A stretch of 64,000 nt of DNA from an uncultured Gemmata sp. (GTDB lineage: Bacteria; Planctomycetota; Planctomycetia; Gemmatales; Gemmataceae), in NCBI GenBank assembly GCA_937924775.1, contig CALDUT010000019.1, positions 62,001 through 126,000 of the forward strand. Reading direction: 5' to 3'. Shown here piece by piece: positions 53,709-62,370 of the stretch; position 1 is the first letter of the stretch, and every line of letters begins with the position of its first letter. Both the position numbers and the translations under genes were made by a program. The notes under the pieces were generated by a model. That model made no database searches, was not told the DNA's origin, and was given only the letters and a program-made list of their open reading frames with translations.

Positions 53709-54665
53709 ATGAGCCGAATGTACAGTGCAATGACCGGTACCGATAGCGGGCGGGCAGTACTCAGAACCCCCGCAGAACCGGATGTCTTTGTTGCTGCGGA
53801 AGAGGCTCCGTTTATTGAAATCGGCGGCCCGACGGGCCCTGTGCTGTCTGCCACGCTGGCTGCGGCGGAAGGAAAGCGGCTTTCGGAGCCCAGTCGGACA
53901 TTTCCACGCATCGTCACGCCGCCGCCGGCAAGCCACGTTGTGGCCCACGAGCCGACCGCTTCTTCCGGGCTGCATGTTGAGTTTCACGACATTGTACCGC
54001 AACTACCTCGCACCACCGAAGGATTGCATCCGGAATTGGTTGCGTATCACTTCCCGGAGCACCCGGTCAGCGGAGAATACCGCCAGTTGCGGGACGCTGT
54101 GAAGCGGCAACTGCCCGAGGCCGCTTCACGCGTTCTGATGTTCACAGCCGCAACGACGGCCGCCGGAACGACCACGGTCGTGCTGAATTTGGCCATCACA
54201 CTGGCCCGGGAAGGGCAACGCGTATTGGTTGTGGATAGCAATTGGCACGACCCCGCCGTCGCGGTGAAACTCGGGATTCGGGCCGCGCCCGGTTTGGCCG
54301 AAGTCCTCCGCGGGCAACTGCCTCTGCCATGGGTCTTGCAACCAACCGCTGTTCCCACGCTACAGGCTTTGGCGGCAGGATCGGTGGCCGAAGCCGACGA
54401 AATCCAGCAAGGGGAATTACTCCTCCGCGACTTCGCCAAGCTGCTCACGCAATTGCGGCAGTGGTTCGATTGGCTCCTGATCGATGCCGGGGTATGGGGG
54501 GTGAACCCGGATCGCGACGCCACTTGCCAGTGTGCGGATGCCGTTTATCTGGTCACCCGAGCCGATCAGTCCCACCGCCCGGAATTCACCGGCTTGCAAG
54601 CCTGGGTGAAACAACTGGGAGGCGCTCTGCGAGGCTATGTAACAACGCACACCGCGAGCACCTGA
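53709..54665 (+). CDS. CpsD/CapB-like P-loop protein with degenerate Walker A
   Basis: A 318-residue protein. After a variable N-terminus (1-115), EYRQLRDAVKRQLPE leads into the BY-kinase/ParA-like fold. The expected Walker A (GEGKTT) reads TAATTAAGTTTVVLNLA, with Thr in place of the Lys. The Walker A' region is VLVVDSNWHDPAV and Walker B DWLLIDAGVWG. No Tyr cluster is present at the C-terminus. ATP hydrolysis or autophosphorylation by the standard mechanism looks unlikely, so it may be a regulatory pseudo-kinase. It follows the ExeA-type gene, an arrangement seen in exopolysaccharide loci. Confidence 0.75.
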   Translation: MSRMYSAMTGTDSGRAVLRTPAEPDVFVAAEEAPFIEIGGPTGPVLSATLAAAEGKRLSEPSRTFPRIVTPPPASHVVAHEPTASSGLHVEFHDIVPQLPRTTEGLHPELVAYHFPEHPVSGEYRQLRDAVKRQLPEAASRVLMFTAATTAAGTTTVVLNLAITLAREGQRVLVVDSNWHDPAVAVKLGIRAAPGLAEVLRGQLPLPWVLQPTAVPTLQALAAGSVAEADEIQQGELLLRDFAKLLTQLRQWFDWLLIDAGVWGVNPDRDATCQCADAVYLVTRADQSHRPEFTGLQAWVKQLGGALRGYVTTHTAST

Positions 54666-54738
54666 ATAGTCAACGCACCTTATGGGTGAGTAATTCAGGG
54701 AAGTCTTGTGTGGGCGTGGCCATCGTGGGTTGGCGAAC

Positions 54739-55644
54739 TCATGAGAAGCCGAACAACTTGCCCGCCGTCCCGCCGAAGATTTTGGCCCGTTCGCTTGCGG
54801 TCAGGTGAGAGAGCAACCCGGCGACACGTTCGCGCTCGGCCCGATAGCTCTTGCCAGTCGCCGTTGCCGAAAAGCCACCGCCGTACATCAGGCGATCCGC
54901 CCCGAAGGCTTCGGTCAGTTGTTTGACGACCGCCTGCGGATCGCGATGCGGATATTGGCGTTTGTCGGGCACACTCGATAATTTCATCACCACATTCGCG
55001 TACTTGGCCCAACCGAGGACCACCGCGTATTCCTTCGCTGTGCCCTGAAACGGGCGGCCCAAGTGATCGACCAAAACGCGTGTATCCTTGAATTCCTGGA
55101 TCAACGGTTCAAATCCTTTGGCATAGCGCGGTTCGAAGTGCAGTTGTACTGCCAGCCCCAGTTCGCTGAGTTGTTTCCACAATTCCCGCAACTCGGGTTG
55201 GCCAAACGGGGGCAGTCGATCAGGATTGTAGGCGTGAATACGCCCCGCCACCAGCGGCACGGCCTTCGCCAAGGCTTTCATCTTCGCGGCATTCCCTTCT
55301 CGCCCCGCAAAAAACAGGCAGGTTCCCTGGAGTTTGCCTTTTCCAATCGCCAAACAATGCGCAAGGTACCGATGATCGTCCTGATAAGGTTCGGGATGAA
55401 CGACAATCGCATAGTCCACTCCGGCATCGGCCATGCACTTCAACAGATGTTCGGGAGTCGCCGCCTCCGCGGGCTGATACGGGGCATCGGGATGGTAGGG
55501 AAATTGGGGATCCTTTGTACCGGCAAAGCAGTGGAGATGCGTATCGATCACCGGTGCGCGTGGTTCCGCACAATGGGCATGGGCCACAAGGGGTGTTATA
55601 GCAGCAGCAGAGAGGAATTCGCGGCGCGTGGATGGCATCCCCAA
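54739..55644 (-). CDS. Tat-exported amidohydrolase (amidohydrolase_2 family)
   Basis: A 301-residue protein. The twin-arginine signal is STRREFLSAAAITPLV. PVIDTHLHCF is the metal-binding HxH motif, YAIVVHPEPYQDDHRYL and VLVDHLGRPF mark the family's later histidine/aspartate, and RLMYGGGFS replaces the usual C-terminal metal ligand Asp segment (normally GSDxP), so activity is uncertain. Substrate is unknown. It lies 125 bases downstream of the membrane GTPase gene on the same strand and may or may not belong to that operon. Confidence 0.8.
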   Translation of the reverse strand: MGMPSTRREFLSAAAITPLVAHAHCAEPRAPVIDTHLHCFAGTKDPQFPYHPDAPYQPAEAATPEHLLKCMADAGVDYAIVVHPEPYQDDHRYLAHCLAIGKGKLQGTCLFFAGREGNAAKMKALAKAVPLVAGRIHAYNPDRLPPFGQPELRELWKQLSELGLAVQLHFEPRYAKGFEPLIQEFKDTRVLVDHLGRPFQGTAKEYAVVLGWAKYANVVMKLSSVPDKRQYPHRDPQAVVKQLTEAFGADRLMYGGGFSATATGKSYRAERERVAGLLSHLTASERAKIFGGTAGKLFGFS

Positions 55645-55769
55645 GTCTCCCCAGAATCGCTAGCGTCAATACCGCGGCTGTTCGGCTACCGGAGGCTACA
55701 CCCTTTTTTCGCCCACAGGATAGGCACGATAGGTCCAGCGTCCATGCCGCGTCATTCGGCCACCAGAAA

Positions 55770-58262
55770 CTACTTCCGTTGCAAAAGGAGCGGAAGTTGG
55801 GGCAGCGTACTGCCGGCCGCTGGTGTGAGCACAACGCCTGCCGCCGGCTCGGAGCCAGTCGGCTTGACGAGCCGCGGAGGGTGGCGTAGCCGGTCGAAGC
55901 GGAACGTGTTGGAACTCCCGTGATCCCATACCAACTGAAGTTCCTGCGGCCCGGCTCGCACCGGGATTTCCACCCGCAGTTCATCTTCCGCATAATACTT
56001 GAGTGCCCCGGGGCCTTCCAATGTCAGTTGATAGACAACCATTTTTCCGCGTACTTGCCCTTTGCCGGGAACGAACCTGGCCTGTTGTTGCTGCTGCCCG
56101 CGTATGATTGTGAGTGTCAGCGGTCCGGCCACTTCAATGCGGTCCAGCCCCACCGTGAGGTTGATAGGCAAAGCCAATTCCCAGCCGCGAACATTCAGTT
56201 CAAATGCTGTGGCGTCCAAATCGTGCAAGAAACGGGCCAGCTCGACGATGGGATCGGGCGGCGGGGGATCGTCCTTGCGTTCTCGCTGCAACCGGGCCAC
56301 CAGGTGCAGCAACCGGCCCCAATCGCGAAACGCCGGCTCCGCCAGTGAAGTGGCGAGGGTTTTCCAGTTCTCCTTGGTATCTGGCCCTGTGATCAATTTT
56401 TGTACATGTTGAACTCCGGTGTCGAAGGAGTGCTGGAGCCGTTCTTTGAGAATGGCGGTGGTGGGGGGATAAAAGTGGTGCAGTTCCCAATCGCCGTATT
56501 CCGGGGCTTGGGCGGGGTAGTTTTGGACCAAGGCTGTCCAACGGGCCCCTGGGAGTGTCGTGGAATCCGCCGCGGCGGGCTCGGGCAACACCAGCACCGC
56601 CGGGGGGCGGTCCGGCCCGCTGGTCAAACCCAGGGCGTCCGCCAGATCGCGGAGATGGAGCAGGCGTTGCCGGGTATGCGCCATAGTTTCGCGAGCGCGG
56701 GTCACACCGTCGAAGTAGAGCAGGTCGCGGTAGGTGACTGGTTCGCCCCGGGGTTGTGGCAGTCGCAGTGAACCGGGGATGGGATCGTCCAGTGGAAACG
56801 GCGGTTGGGTGGTCTTGGTCAAAAGAGCCTCGAGTTCGGCCAGCCAAACGGCATCAAAACTGCGGGTCAGCAGATGACCGGTAAGTTCCCGATCCCAGGC
56901 GGTGTATTTTTCCACAAACACCGGCTCGGCCGCCATGATCGCCGCGGCATCGGCCAGCCATTTATTGCGAAGTTCCGCCGCCGCCGTGGCTTCCCACGAG
57001 TAGTGAGCCGGCAAGGCCAATTCGGTCTGGATCGTCTGTACGATCTGTTTGAGTTGGGGGTCGATGTTGCGGGCCGACGCGGGCGACGCGGCCTGGGCGA
57101 GCTTCCGCCGATACTCTTGGTAGTCTTCAATCTCTTGCAAGCGGCTGTGAACAAACTCGCGTAATTCGCTCTCCAGGGCCGGAAAACCGACATCACTGGC
57201 GAACGCTAAAAGGATTTTCTTGTTGCGTTCGATCTGTCCGTTGGCCAAACGCATGGCCGCCGGCGGTTCCTGCCTCTGATATTGGCGAACTTTTTCCGCC
57301 AAAGCCAGGGCTGTTTGTTCGGGAGGGAAGAAGGTGACAATCCCGAGCGTCGTCAGCAGGAGAAGGACCAGACTGATCGCCGCGCGAACTGTCCACTTCA
57401 GGCGGCGAGCCGATTCCCCAGCCCGCAGGCAATGGGCTTTGGCTTCCGCAAAACATTCCCGAAACAGCTCCGCGACGCCATAGGGCTGATTCTGCGGTAG
57501 CAAACGCCCCCGCAGCGGCGGTTGCCGCACCGCCACGGCTTTCACGGTCAAATCAACACTACCAAACGCCAGAAAAGGGGACGGCATTTCCTCGGTGGTG
57601 GCGGCATCGTGGAGAAACGCGGCGAAGGCCGCCCACGCGGCTTCGCATCGGGCGGCCACCCGCTGTTCCCACTCTTTTCGCGTGTCGTTGGGCCGCGCCA
57701 GTCGATCGCATTGGGTCAGAACGAGAAAAATGGGGAACCCACCGACTTCGCGGGCATCGATTTTGGCACGGGCCACCACCTGGAGGAACTGGTTGAACTC
57801 GTGAAAGGCTTCCTGCAACTCGTCTTCGGTGGAGGAAGCATCAATCAGAAGCATGATGGCATCGGCTTCGACCACCGCACGGGCCAGGGGGCTGTTGGCG
57901 TAGCGTTGCGTGATGGGTTCGGGGTGTTCTAACAGTTCTTCGGCGGCTCGACCGTCGCAATCGTGAAGAATGATCGTCAGGGGTTCGCCGACGGGTTGCG
58001 TTCCGGACCGCCAGGGCCGCAAGTGTATGGTATAGCTGACCAATTCCCGGGCAGGGGCCGTGATTTTTTGATCGCTATAAACCGCATCGCGAATGCGCGG
58101 CAGATCCACCGAGGAGCTGACCAACTCCGCCTGGAGCGTTTCCCCTTGGGTTTCCCCCGCTTGCAGCAGGGCGCCGATAAGGGCCGATTTGCCTGCGCCG
58201 CGGTGGCCAAACAGCAACACCCGCGGTACCGACGGCTCTGATTGCGGTTGCGGCGACGACAT
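55770..58262 (-). CDS. Membrane-anchored TRAFAC-type GTPase, large C-terminal domain
   Basis: An 830-residue protein. G1 is LLFGHRGAGKSALIG (about 16-30), a DxxG-type G3 HDCDG near 107, and G4 LVLTQCDRL near 185. One TM segment lies at about 286-311 (LKWTVRAAISLVLLLLTTLG). The next 500 residues are mainly helical then beta-rich, probably extracytoplasmic, ending in strands such as LDRIEVAGPLTLTIIRG and LQLVWDHGS. A GTPase-TM-extracytoplasmic layout recalls TssM/IcmF of type VI secretion, though no direct family match is claimed. It is the last gene of the minus-strand operon with the TolQ/TolR-like genes (13 bases from the previous gene). Confidence 0.78.
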   Translation of the reverse strand: MSSPQPQSEPSVPRVLLFGHRGAGKSALIGALLQAGETQGETLQAELVSSSVDLPRIRDAVYSDQKITAPARELVSYTIHLRPWRSGTQPVGEPLTIILHDCDGRAAEELLEHPEPITQRYANSPLARAVVEADAIMLLIDASSTEDELQEAFHEFNQFLQVVARAKIDAREVGGFPIFLVLTQCDRLARPNDTRKEWEQRVAARCEAAWAAFAAFLHDAATTEEMPSPFLAFGSVDLTVKAVAVRQPPLRGRLLPQNQPYGVAELFRECFAEAKAHCLRAGESARRLKWTVRAAISLVLLLLTTLGIVTFFPPEQTALALAEKVRQYQRQEPPAAMRLANGQIERNKKILLAFASDVGFPALESELREFVHSRLQEIEDYQEYRRKLAQAASPASARNIDPQLKQIVQTIQTELALPAHYSWEATAAAELRNKWLADAAAIMAAEPVFVEKYTAWDRELTGHLLTRSFDAVWLAELEALLTKTTQPPFPLDDPIPGSLRLPQPRGEPVTYRDLLYFDGVTRARETMAHTRQRLLHLRDLADALGLTSGPDRPPAVLVLPEPAAADSTTLPGARWTALVQNYPAQAPEYGDWELHHFYPPTTAILKERLQHSFDTGVQHVQKLITGPDTKENWKTLATSLAEPAFRDWGRLLHLVARLQRERKDDPPPPDPIVELARFLHDLDATAFELNVRGWELALPINLTVGLDRIEVAGPLTLTIIRGQQQQQARFVPGKGQVRGKMVVYQLTLEGPGALKYYAEDELRVEIPVRAGPQELQLVWDHGSSNTFRFDRLRHPPRLVKPTGSEPAAGVVLTPAAGSTLPQLPLLLQRK

Positions 58263-58275
58263 AAGTCATTAAATT

Positions 58276-58947
58276 TCAACGGTTTGCGGCGATGGTAACA
58301 TCGATTTTCGCCTCTTGGGCCCACCGGGTCAGTTGCGAGATACTGTAATGCGGCGGATCAAGCGCCGGCGCATTCTGGGGCCGAAAGTGAATCGCAATCC
58401 CAAGGCTCCGCTTCTCGTCGGCCTGGCGTGTGCGAATGGCCTCCTTCAGTTCGCCGAAGCTTTTGCGGTCCGGATTGTCGTCGATCAAGTAGAATTTCTC
58501 GTCGCCGGGCACGTCGCTGCCCCCCAGAATGGTCACGCGTATCAGTACCTCTCCTGGTTTCTGGTGAGTGACCAGTTCTGGTTTGGGCGGGGAAAGCTCG
58601 TCTTTCTTCTCGGGTGTCGACGGCGTTTGGGTGCTGTCGTCGGGGGCCGTGGTGCCGGTGCCCTCTGCAGGTCCGCCGCCTCCGAAAAGCCCGCTGCCCC
58701 CTTCACCAAACACAAAGAGTGCCACTAGAATCGCTATGGTTACACCCGCGAGAATGGCGCAGGCTGACTTGAGCTGGTCGGGAGCTTTGTGAGCCAGCAC
58801 CCACCGGTTCACAGCCCACGCCAACGCATAACCGAACAGATAGCCCAGGAGAAATCCCCCCCCTACCGCCAGGCACTTGAACACCACCATGACGACCCGG
58901 TTTTCCAACCCAGTGGTCATGCCATCAGCCCACAGTGGCTCGATCAT
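58276..58947 (-). CDS. Two-TM protein with periplasmic ExbD-like tail
   Basis: A 223-residue protein with TM segments at about 21-46 and 62-82, a Gly/Thr/Pro-rich linker (about 84-125), then a soluble C-terminal domain (about 130-223) with strand GEVLIRVTILGG and the ending ISQLTRWAQEAKIDVTIAANR. This resembles the small C-terminal domain of ExbD/TolR proteins, where a helix is followed by a final strand. No family name is certain. It lies 13 bases before the GTPase and ten after the TolR-like gene, so the proteins probably act together. Confidence 0.6.
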   Translation of the reverse strand: MIEPLWADGMTTGLENRVVMVVFKCLAVGGGFLLGYLFGYALAWAVNRWVLAHKAPDQLKSACAILAGVTIAILVALFVFGEGGSGLFGGGGPAEGTGTTAPDDSTQTPSTPEKKDELSPPKPELVTHQKPGEVLIRVTILGGSDVPGDEKFYLIDDNPDRKSFGELKEAIRTRQADEKRSLGIAIHFRPQNAPALDPPHYSISQLTRWAQEAKIDVTIAANR

Positions 58948-58957
58948 ACAGCCCCCC

Positions 58958-59485
58958 TCACCAACCGGCCCCCGTATCGAAACCGATCAATTCGTTGCTG
59001 AACCACGACCGTATCTCATTGACCTGTTCTTGCGTCGGATAGCTGGAGCGGGGTGGGAACAATACCAAAAAGAAGACGTCTTTCACCCCCCCGGATTTAT
59101 TCGCGATCGCCTTCTGCTGATTGATCAATTTGAGCGCGTCGTGCGCGGTGCGAATTTCTTGCCGCTCGGGGCTGTCCGGCGTGTAATAGAAAAGCGTACC
59201 GGTGTTGCGGTCGATCTGCAACACGCGGACACTCAACCGGTCAGCCAAGCGGGCTTGCATGCTTTTTTCCAGCCGTTCGATGCGGGCCTTGGCTTCGCTC
59301 AGTTCGCGTTGCAATTCGCGCACATCCTGGGGCAATTCCTCTTTCGGCTCGGCGGCCGTCGGCCGGGAGTCGGTCGCCGGTTCACTAACTAAGGGCATCA
59401 GCAAGAAAATCGCAAAAAGCAGAATGAGAACGTCGATGAGAGGAATGAAGAAGCGGGTCACGGAACGACGCGGCGGAATGATCAC
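58958..59485 (-). CDS. TolR/ExbD-like stator protein
   Basis: A 175-residue protein with a single N-terminal TM segment (FFIPLIDVLILLFAIFLLMP, about 12-31). Asp18 in LIDV matches the proton-carrying Asp of ExbD/TolR. A coiled coil follows (about 50-80, LQRELSEAKARIERLEKS), then a periplasmic domain with DRLSVRVLQIDRNTG and a helix-strand end. The GTG start 59485 overlaps the stop of the TolQ-like gene (GTGA). It is longer than usual ExbD (about 140) because of the coiled coil. Predicted to form the ion channel with the next protein. Confidence 0.75.
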   Translation of the reverse strand: MIIPPRRSVTRFFIPLIDVLILLFAIFLLMPLVSEPATDSRPTAAEPKEELPQDVRELQRELSEAKARIERLEKSMQARLADRLSVRVLQIDRNTGTLFYYTPDSPERQEIRTAHDALKLINQQKAIANKSGGVKDVFFLVLFPPRSSYPTQEQVNEIRSWFSNELIGFDTGAGW

Positions 59486-60036
59486 GGCTTATCCCCCGGG
59501 GCCAGGGGAGGTACAGCGATGGGAGTTGGGGCTGTGGGCGCCGGGGCCAAGCCGGCCAACGCCCGGATCAGATCACGCCCCACCGAAACCACCCAAACCG
59601 GCAAAATATTGATGAAAGCCATGTACAACCCGCCCCCGGTCGCGGTGATCGCCGGACCATAGGCATGAAGGATATCCTGGGGTGTGACCCCCGGCTTGAT
59701 CGAACTGAAGGTCTGCAGAATCGCCACCACGGTGCCAATCAAGCCCAATAAGGGAAACCATTCCGCTCCCTGGGCCAAATGGCTCAGCCACCGATCGGTG
59801 CGAATATCGAAATCCGTTTCCTGCCAGCGCAAAGCCTTCCACGACAAACTGATCTGCACAGCGAATAGGGTGAACCCCAGGGTGATGATGATCCAATCAA
59901 TCGGCGAAGTACGGACACGCTCCAGATATTGCCCGCGGGCATCGGTCGGTACGGCAAAAAAGAGAGTCGCGGCCGTCAAAACCGGAATCGCGGCGAACGT
60001 CAGCGGCAGTACATGATGAATCCAGACCCGACGCAC
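59482..60036 (-). CDS. TolQ/ExbB/MotA-like proton-channel protein
   Basis: A 184-residue membrane protein with about four TM segments. The signature PLLGLIGTVVAILQTFSSI (about 95-113) matches the TolQ/ExbB block, and AITATGGGLYMAFINI (about 129-144) carries the channel-lining Thr residues (T131, T133) in the ATxxGLxxA context. The start is GTG 60036 with GGAGG seven bases upstream. It lies 30 bases after ybgC and overlaps the TolR-like gene by four bases (GTGA), implying translational coupling. Confidence 0.8.
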   Translation of the reverse strand: MRRVWIHHVLPLTFAAIPVLTAATLFFAVPTDARGQYLERVRTSPIDWIIITLGFTLFAVQISLSWKALRWQETDFDIRTDRWLSHLAQGAEWFPLLGLIGTVVAILQTFSSIKPGVTPQDILHAYGPAITATGGGLYMAFINILPVWVVSVGRDLIRALAGLAPAPTAPTPIAVPPLAPGDKP

Positions 60037-60066
60037 GGACGCTCCTCCCCCAGCACCATCGGCCAG

Positions 60067-60510
60067 TTACTCGTCACCGACTACCCAAGCCGGCATTTCT
60101 CGCAGTTTACCGTCTTTTCCCACGCACGCGAGCGTCGAACTGCCTTCGCAAATCAAAGTTCCATCGCGAAAAACCTCATACTTATGCTCAATGCGAATGG
60201 GGCTGGTCCGTGTCACTGTCGTGCGGATGGTGAGCAGATCGTCGTAATACGCGGGCAGTTTGTATTTCACCTCAATCTTCGCCACCACCAAAAAGTAACC
60301 TTGATCCTCCAATTCCTTGTACGACGCTTGCCGGGCCCGAAGCAATTCCGTCCGGGCTTGTTCAAAATACACGAGGTAATTGGCATGGTGCAGCAAACCC
60401 ATGCGATCAGTCTCCGCATAGCGGACGCGGATTTGGATTTCTCCTGTTCGGCTCACAGTCGCCTCGGATGGGATTGCGAAACTCTGATTCTCTACGCTCT
60501 TTCTACCCAC
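60067..60510 (-). CDS. ybgC: YbgC-type 4-hydroxybenzoyl-CoA-like thioesterase
   Basis: A 147-residue hot-dog fold acyl-CoA thioesterase. RVRYAETDRMGLLHHANYLVYFEQART contains the catalytic Asp of the YbgC signature, and SPIRIEHKYEVFRDGTLICEGSSTLACV the central strands. The GTG start overlaps the last base of the preceding signal-peptidase stop (TAGTG). In proteobacteria ybgC is the first gene of the tol-pal operon; here it likewise precedes the TolQ- and TolR-like genes. Confidence 0.85.
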   Translation of the reverse strand: MGRKSVENQSFAIPSEATVSRTGEIQIRVRYAETDRMGLLHHANYLVYFEQARTELLRARQASYKELEDQGYFLVVAKIEVKYKLPAYYDDLLTIRTTVTRTSPIRIEHKYEVFRDGTLICEGSSTLACVGKDGKLREMPAWVVGDE

Positions 60511-62252
60511 TACTTAATAAAACCCACACGGCCCAGCGGGAAGAAGACAAACACCGCTTTGCCCAGCAGCAGCCGCTCAGGAACCACCCCCCATTTGCGG
60601 CTGTCTGAACTTTGGGCGCTGTTATCGCCCAAGCACAGATAATGCCCCGGTTGAACGTAGAAAATGTCAGCACTGCTGTGGTCGCCCACGCCCAGCTCAC
60701 GGGTGTAGTAGATGTCGCGGTACAGCTTGATGTGCCGAATCGAGGCCACCGCGCCGCGGGCACCGATACTGGCCGGGCGGTCGATATCGTCTTGCGTGTA
60801 GCCTTCTTTGTTCTGAAGATCGTCCGGATGCAGTGTCGCTGGCTCCACAGGGCTGTAATTGGCTTCATCCCCAAAATCGATAAGCTTACCATCAACCCAC
60901 ACCCAAAGCCGGCAATCGACATTCGCAAACCGCAACTTGTAGGTGCCTGCCTGAACGGGGTACGGCCGTGTGGGTTGGCCAAACTCCGGGCCTAAAGCCC
61001 CGATACGGGCCAGCGACACTTGCCCGTTGCCAAATTTGGCTTGAAATCGGCTTGTGCTGCGCGTTAATTCCAAAACGACCTCCGAACCGGCCGTCATCTC
61101 GACTTCGCATTCGAGAATGAGATCGCCCACCCACATGGTAGCATCGCGAAGTGAATCGCGGCTCTCGTCGCGGCTTTGCGCTTGCCGCAGCACGGGATTC
61201 CATTCGATGCCGGCGTTGTAACCGAGCATGTTGTCGATGGGGCCGGGCACGGGCTTGGCTCCCTCCGGATCTGGCCAGCGCCACGGCACGCGACGTTTAT
61301 TGGCATCGAGTTTCCATACCAAATGTTTGTAGGTGATCCAATCGAGTTCATCGCCCGAATGGGCGAAAGCCCGGGGTTGTTTATCGTTGTCCGTTGTCCA
61401 GCGCCCCTCCGGACCGACGATTTGCCACCGCGGCAGGCCGATCCCGACCAGTTCTTTGGGTTGTTTGTCGTTATCCCACACCATGCGCATATCCGCGAGC
61501 AGTTGCTGTTCCCCTTTGCGAATAATTTCAAAGCCGCCGGGCACCTGGTTGGTGAAGCCGGCCTCACGCGAAGCCCGGAAGAGTTCCTCCGCGTGCGCGC
61601 TATTGGGATAGCGATACTCCGGTTTCCACAGATCCACAGCCCGTTCGGGTCGCGGGAAAAGCGGGTTATCCTCGGGATAAGCCAATGATCGCGTCATAAA
61701 CAGGTCGCCGCGATGAATAGCAATCGTCTCGCCGCCAAAACCCATGGCTCGCTTGATGTAATTGGCCGGAACATGGTTCTCCTGTGGGGCTTCGGGATAT
61801 TTGAAAACGACCACATCGCCACGATGGGGCGGGCGAATATGATACAACGGTTTGAGAACCAACACGCGGTCGCCACTGTTGTTTTTCTCGGGCAACCCAT
61901 GATTCAAATCGCGATGCATGTACCGGCAGTTGGGACAGGTGTAGCCCACCAAGGGATGTCGCTGCCGCGTACTCTGGTTGACTTCGACTTCGTCATGGGA
62001 ATTAATAGGGAACAGGTGTCCACATTTTGTACAGGTGATTAGTTTCTGGTAGCCGTAGAGCGTTTCGGCCATCGAACCGGTGGGGATGACGAACGCTTCG
62101 GTCACGAACAACTTGAGCAACAGTACCAACACCACCACAAAAACGATCGTCTCGACGACCTCCCGGGCCGGGTCGCGAGACGCGAGTTTCTTCTTCTCGC
62201 TGTCGCTCTCCATCTGTTCCCGACTTTTTGTAGCGGCCAGTGTGCTGGTCAT
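60510..62252 (-). CDS. lepB: Signal peptidase I with zinc-ribbon and lectin-like insertions
   Basis: A 580-residue type I signal peptidase, over twice the usual size. ATG 62252 is preferred (GAGG five bases upstream) over GTG 62270. One TM segment (about 33-55) precedes box B FVIPTGSMAETLYG (catalytic Ser), a four-Cys zinc ribbon (CTKCGH ... CPNCRY, about 75-115), box D NYIKRAMGFGGETI (catalytic Lys, about 160), a 350-residue insertion including a concanavalin-like sandwich (ILECEVEMTAGSEVVLELTR; YKLRFANVDCRLWVWVDGK), and box E LCLGDNSAQSSDSRKWG near the end. It heads the run of overlapping minus-strand genes with ybgC. Confidence 0.88.
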   Translation of the reverse strand: MTSTLAATKSREQMESDSEKKKLASRDPAREVVETIVFVVVLVLLLKLFVTEAFVIPTGSMAETLYGYQKLITCTKCGHLFPINSHDEVEVNQSTRQRHPLVGYTCPNCRYMHRDLNHGLPEKNNSGDRVLVLKPLYHIRPPHRGDVVVFKYPEAPQENHVPANYIKRAMGFGGETIAIHRGDLFMTRSLAYPEDNPLFPRPERAVDLWKPEYRYPNSAHAEELFRASREAGFTNQVPGGFEIIRKGEQQLLADMRMVWDNDKQPKELVGIGLPRWQIVGPEGRWTTDNDKQPRAFAHSGDELDWITYKHLVWKLDANKRRVPWRWPDPEGAKPVPGPIDNMLGYNAGIEWNPVLRQAQSRDESRDSLRDATMWVGDLILECEVEMTAGSEVVLELTRSTSRFQAKFGNGQVSLARIGALGPEFGQPTRPYPVQAGTYKLRFANVDCRLWVWVDGKLIDFGDEANYSPVEPATLHPDDLQNKEGYTQDDIDRPASIGARGAVASIRHIKLYRDIYYTRELGVGDHSSADIFYVQPGHYLCLGDNSAQSSDSRKWGVVPERLLLGKAVFVFFPLGRVGFIK

Positions 62253-62370
62253 GCCGACCTCATTTCCCACATCCGGTACGAGCCCGGTGCATTACCGGTT
62301 CGTCACGAGCCAACCGAAAATCCCAGGATGAGCCGATCCCATTCCCAGAATACCGCGTGCGCTAGCACGC

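Noticed and set aside
55770-58262. Type VI secretion TssM
   Set aside because: The layout is similar, but no TssL, TssB/C, Hcp or other T6SS gene is present and no conserved TssM block was seen.
55770-60036. Zorya-type anti-phage system (ZorA/ZorB-like stator)
   Set aside because: The stator-like proteins lack the long ZorA tail and the OmpA-like ZorB domain, and no ZorC/D or E genes adjoin; the ybgC context fits Tol-type better.
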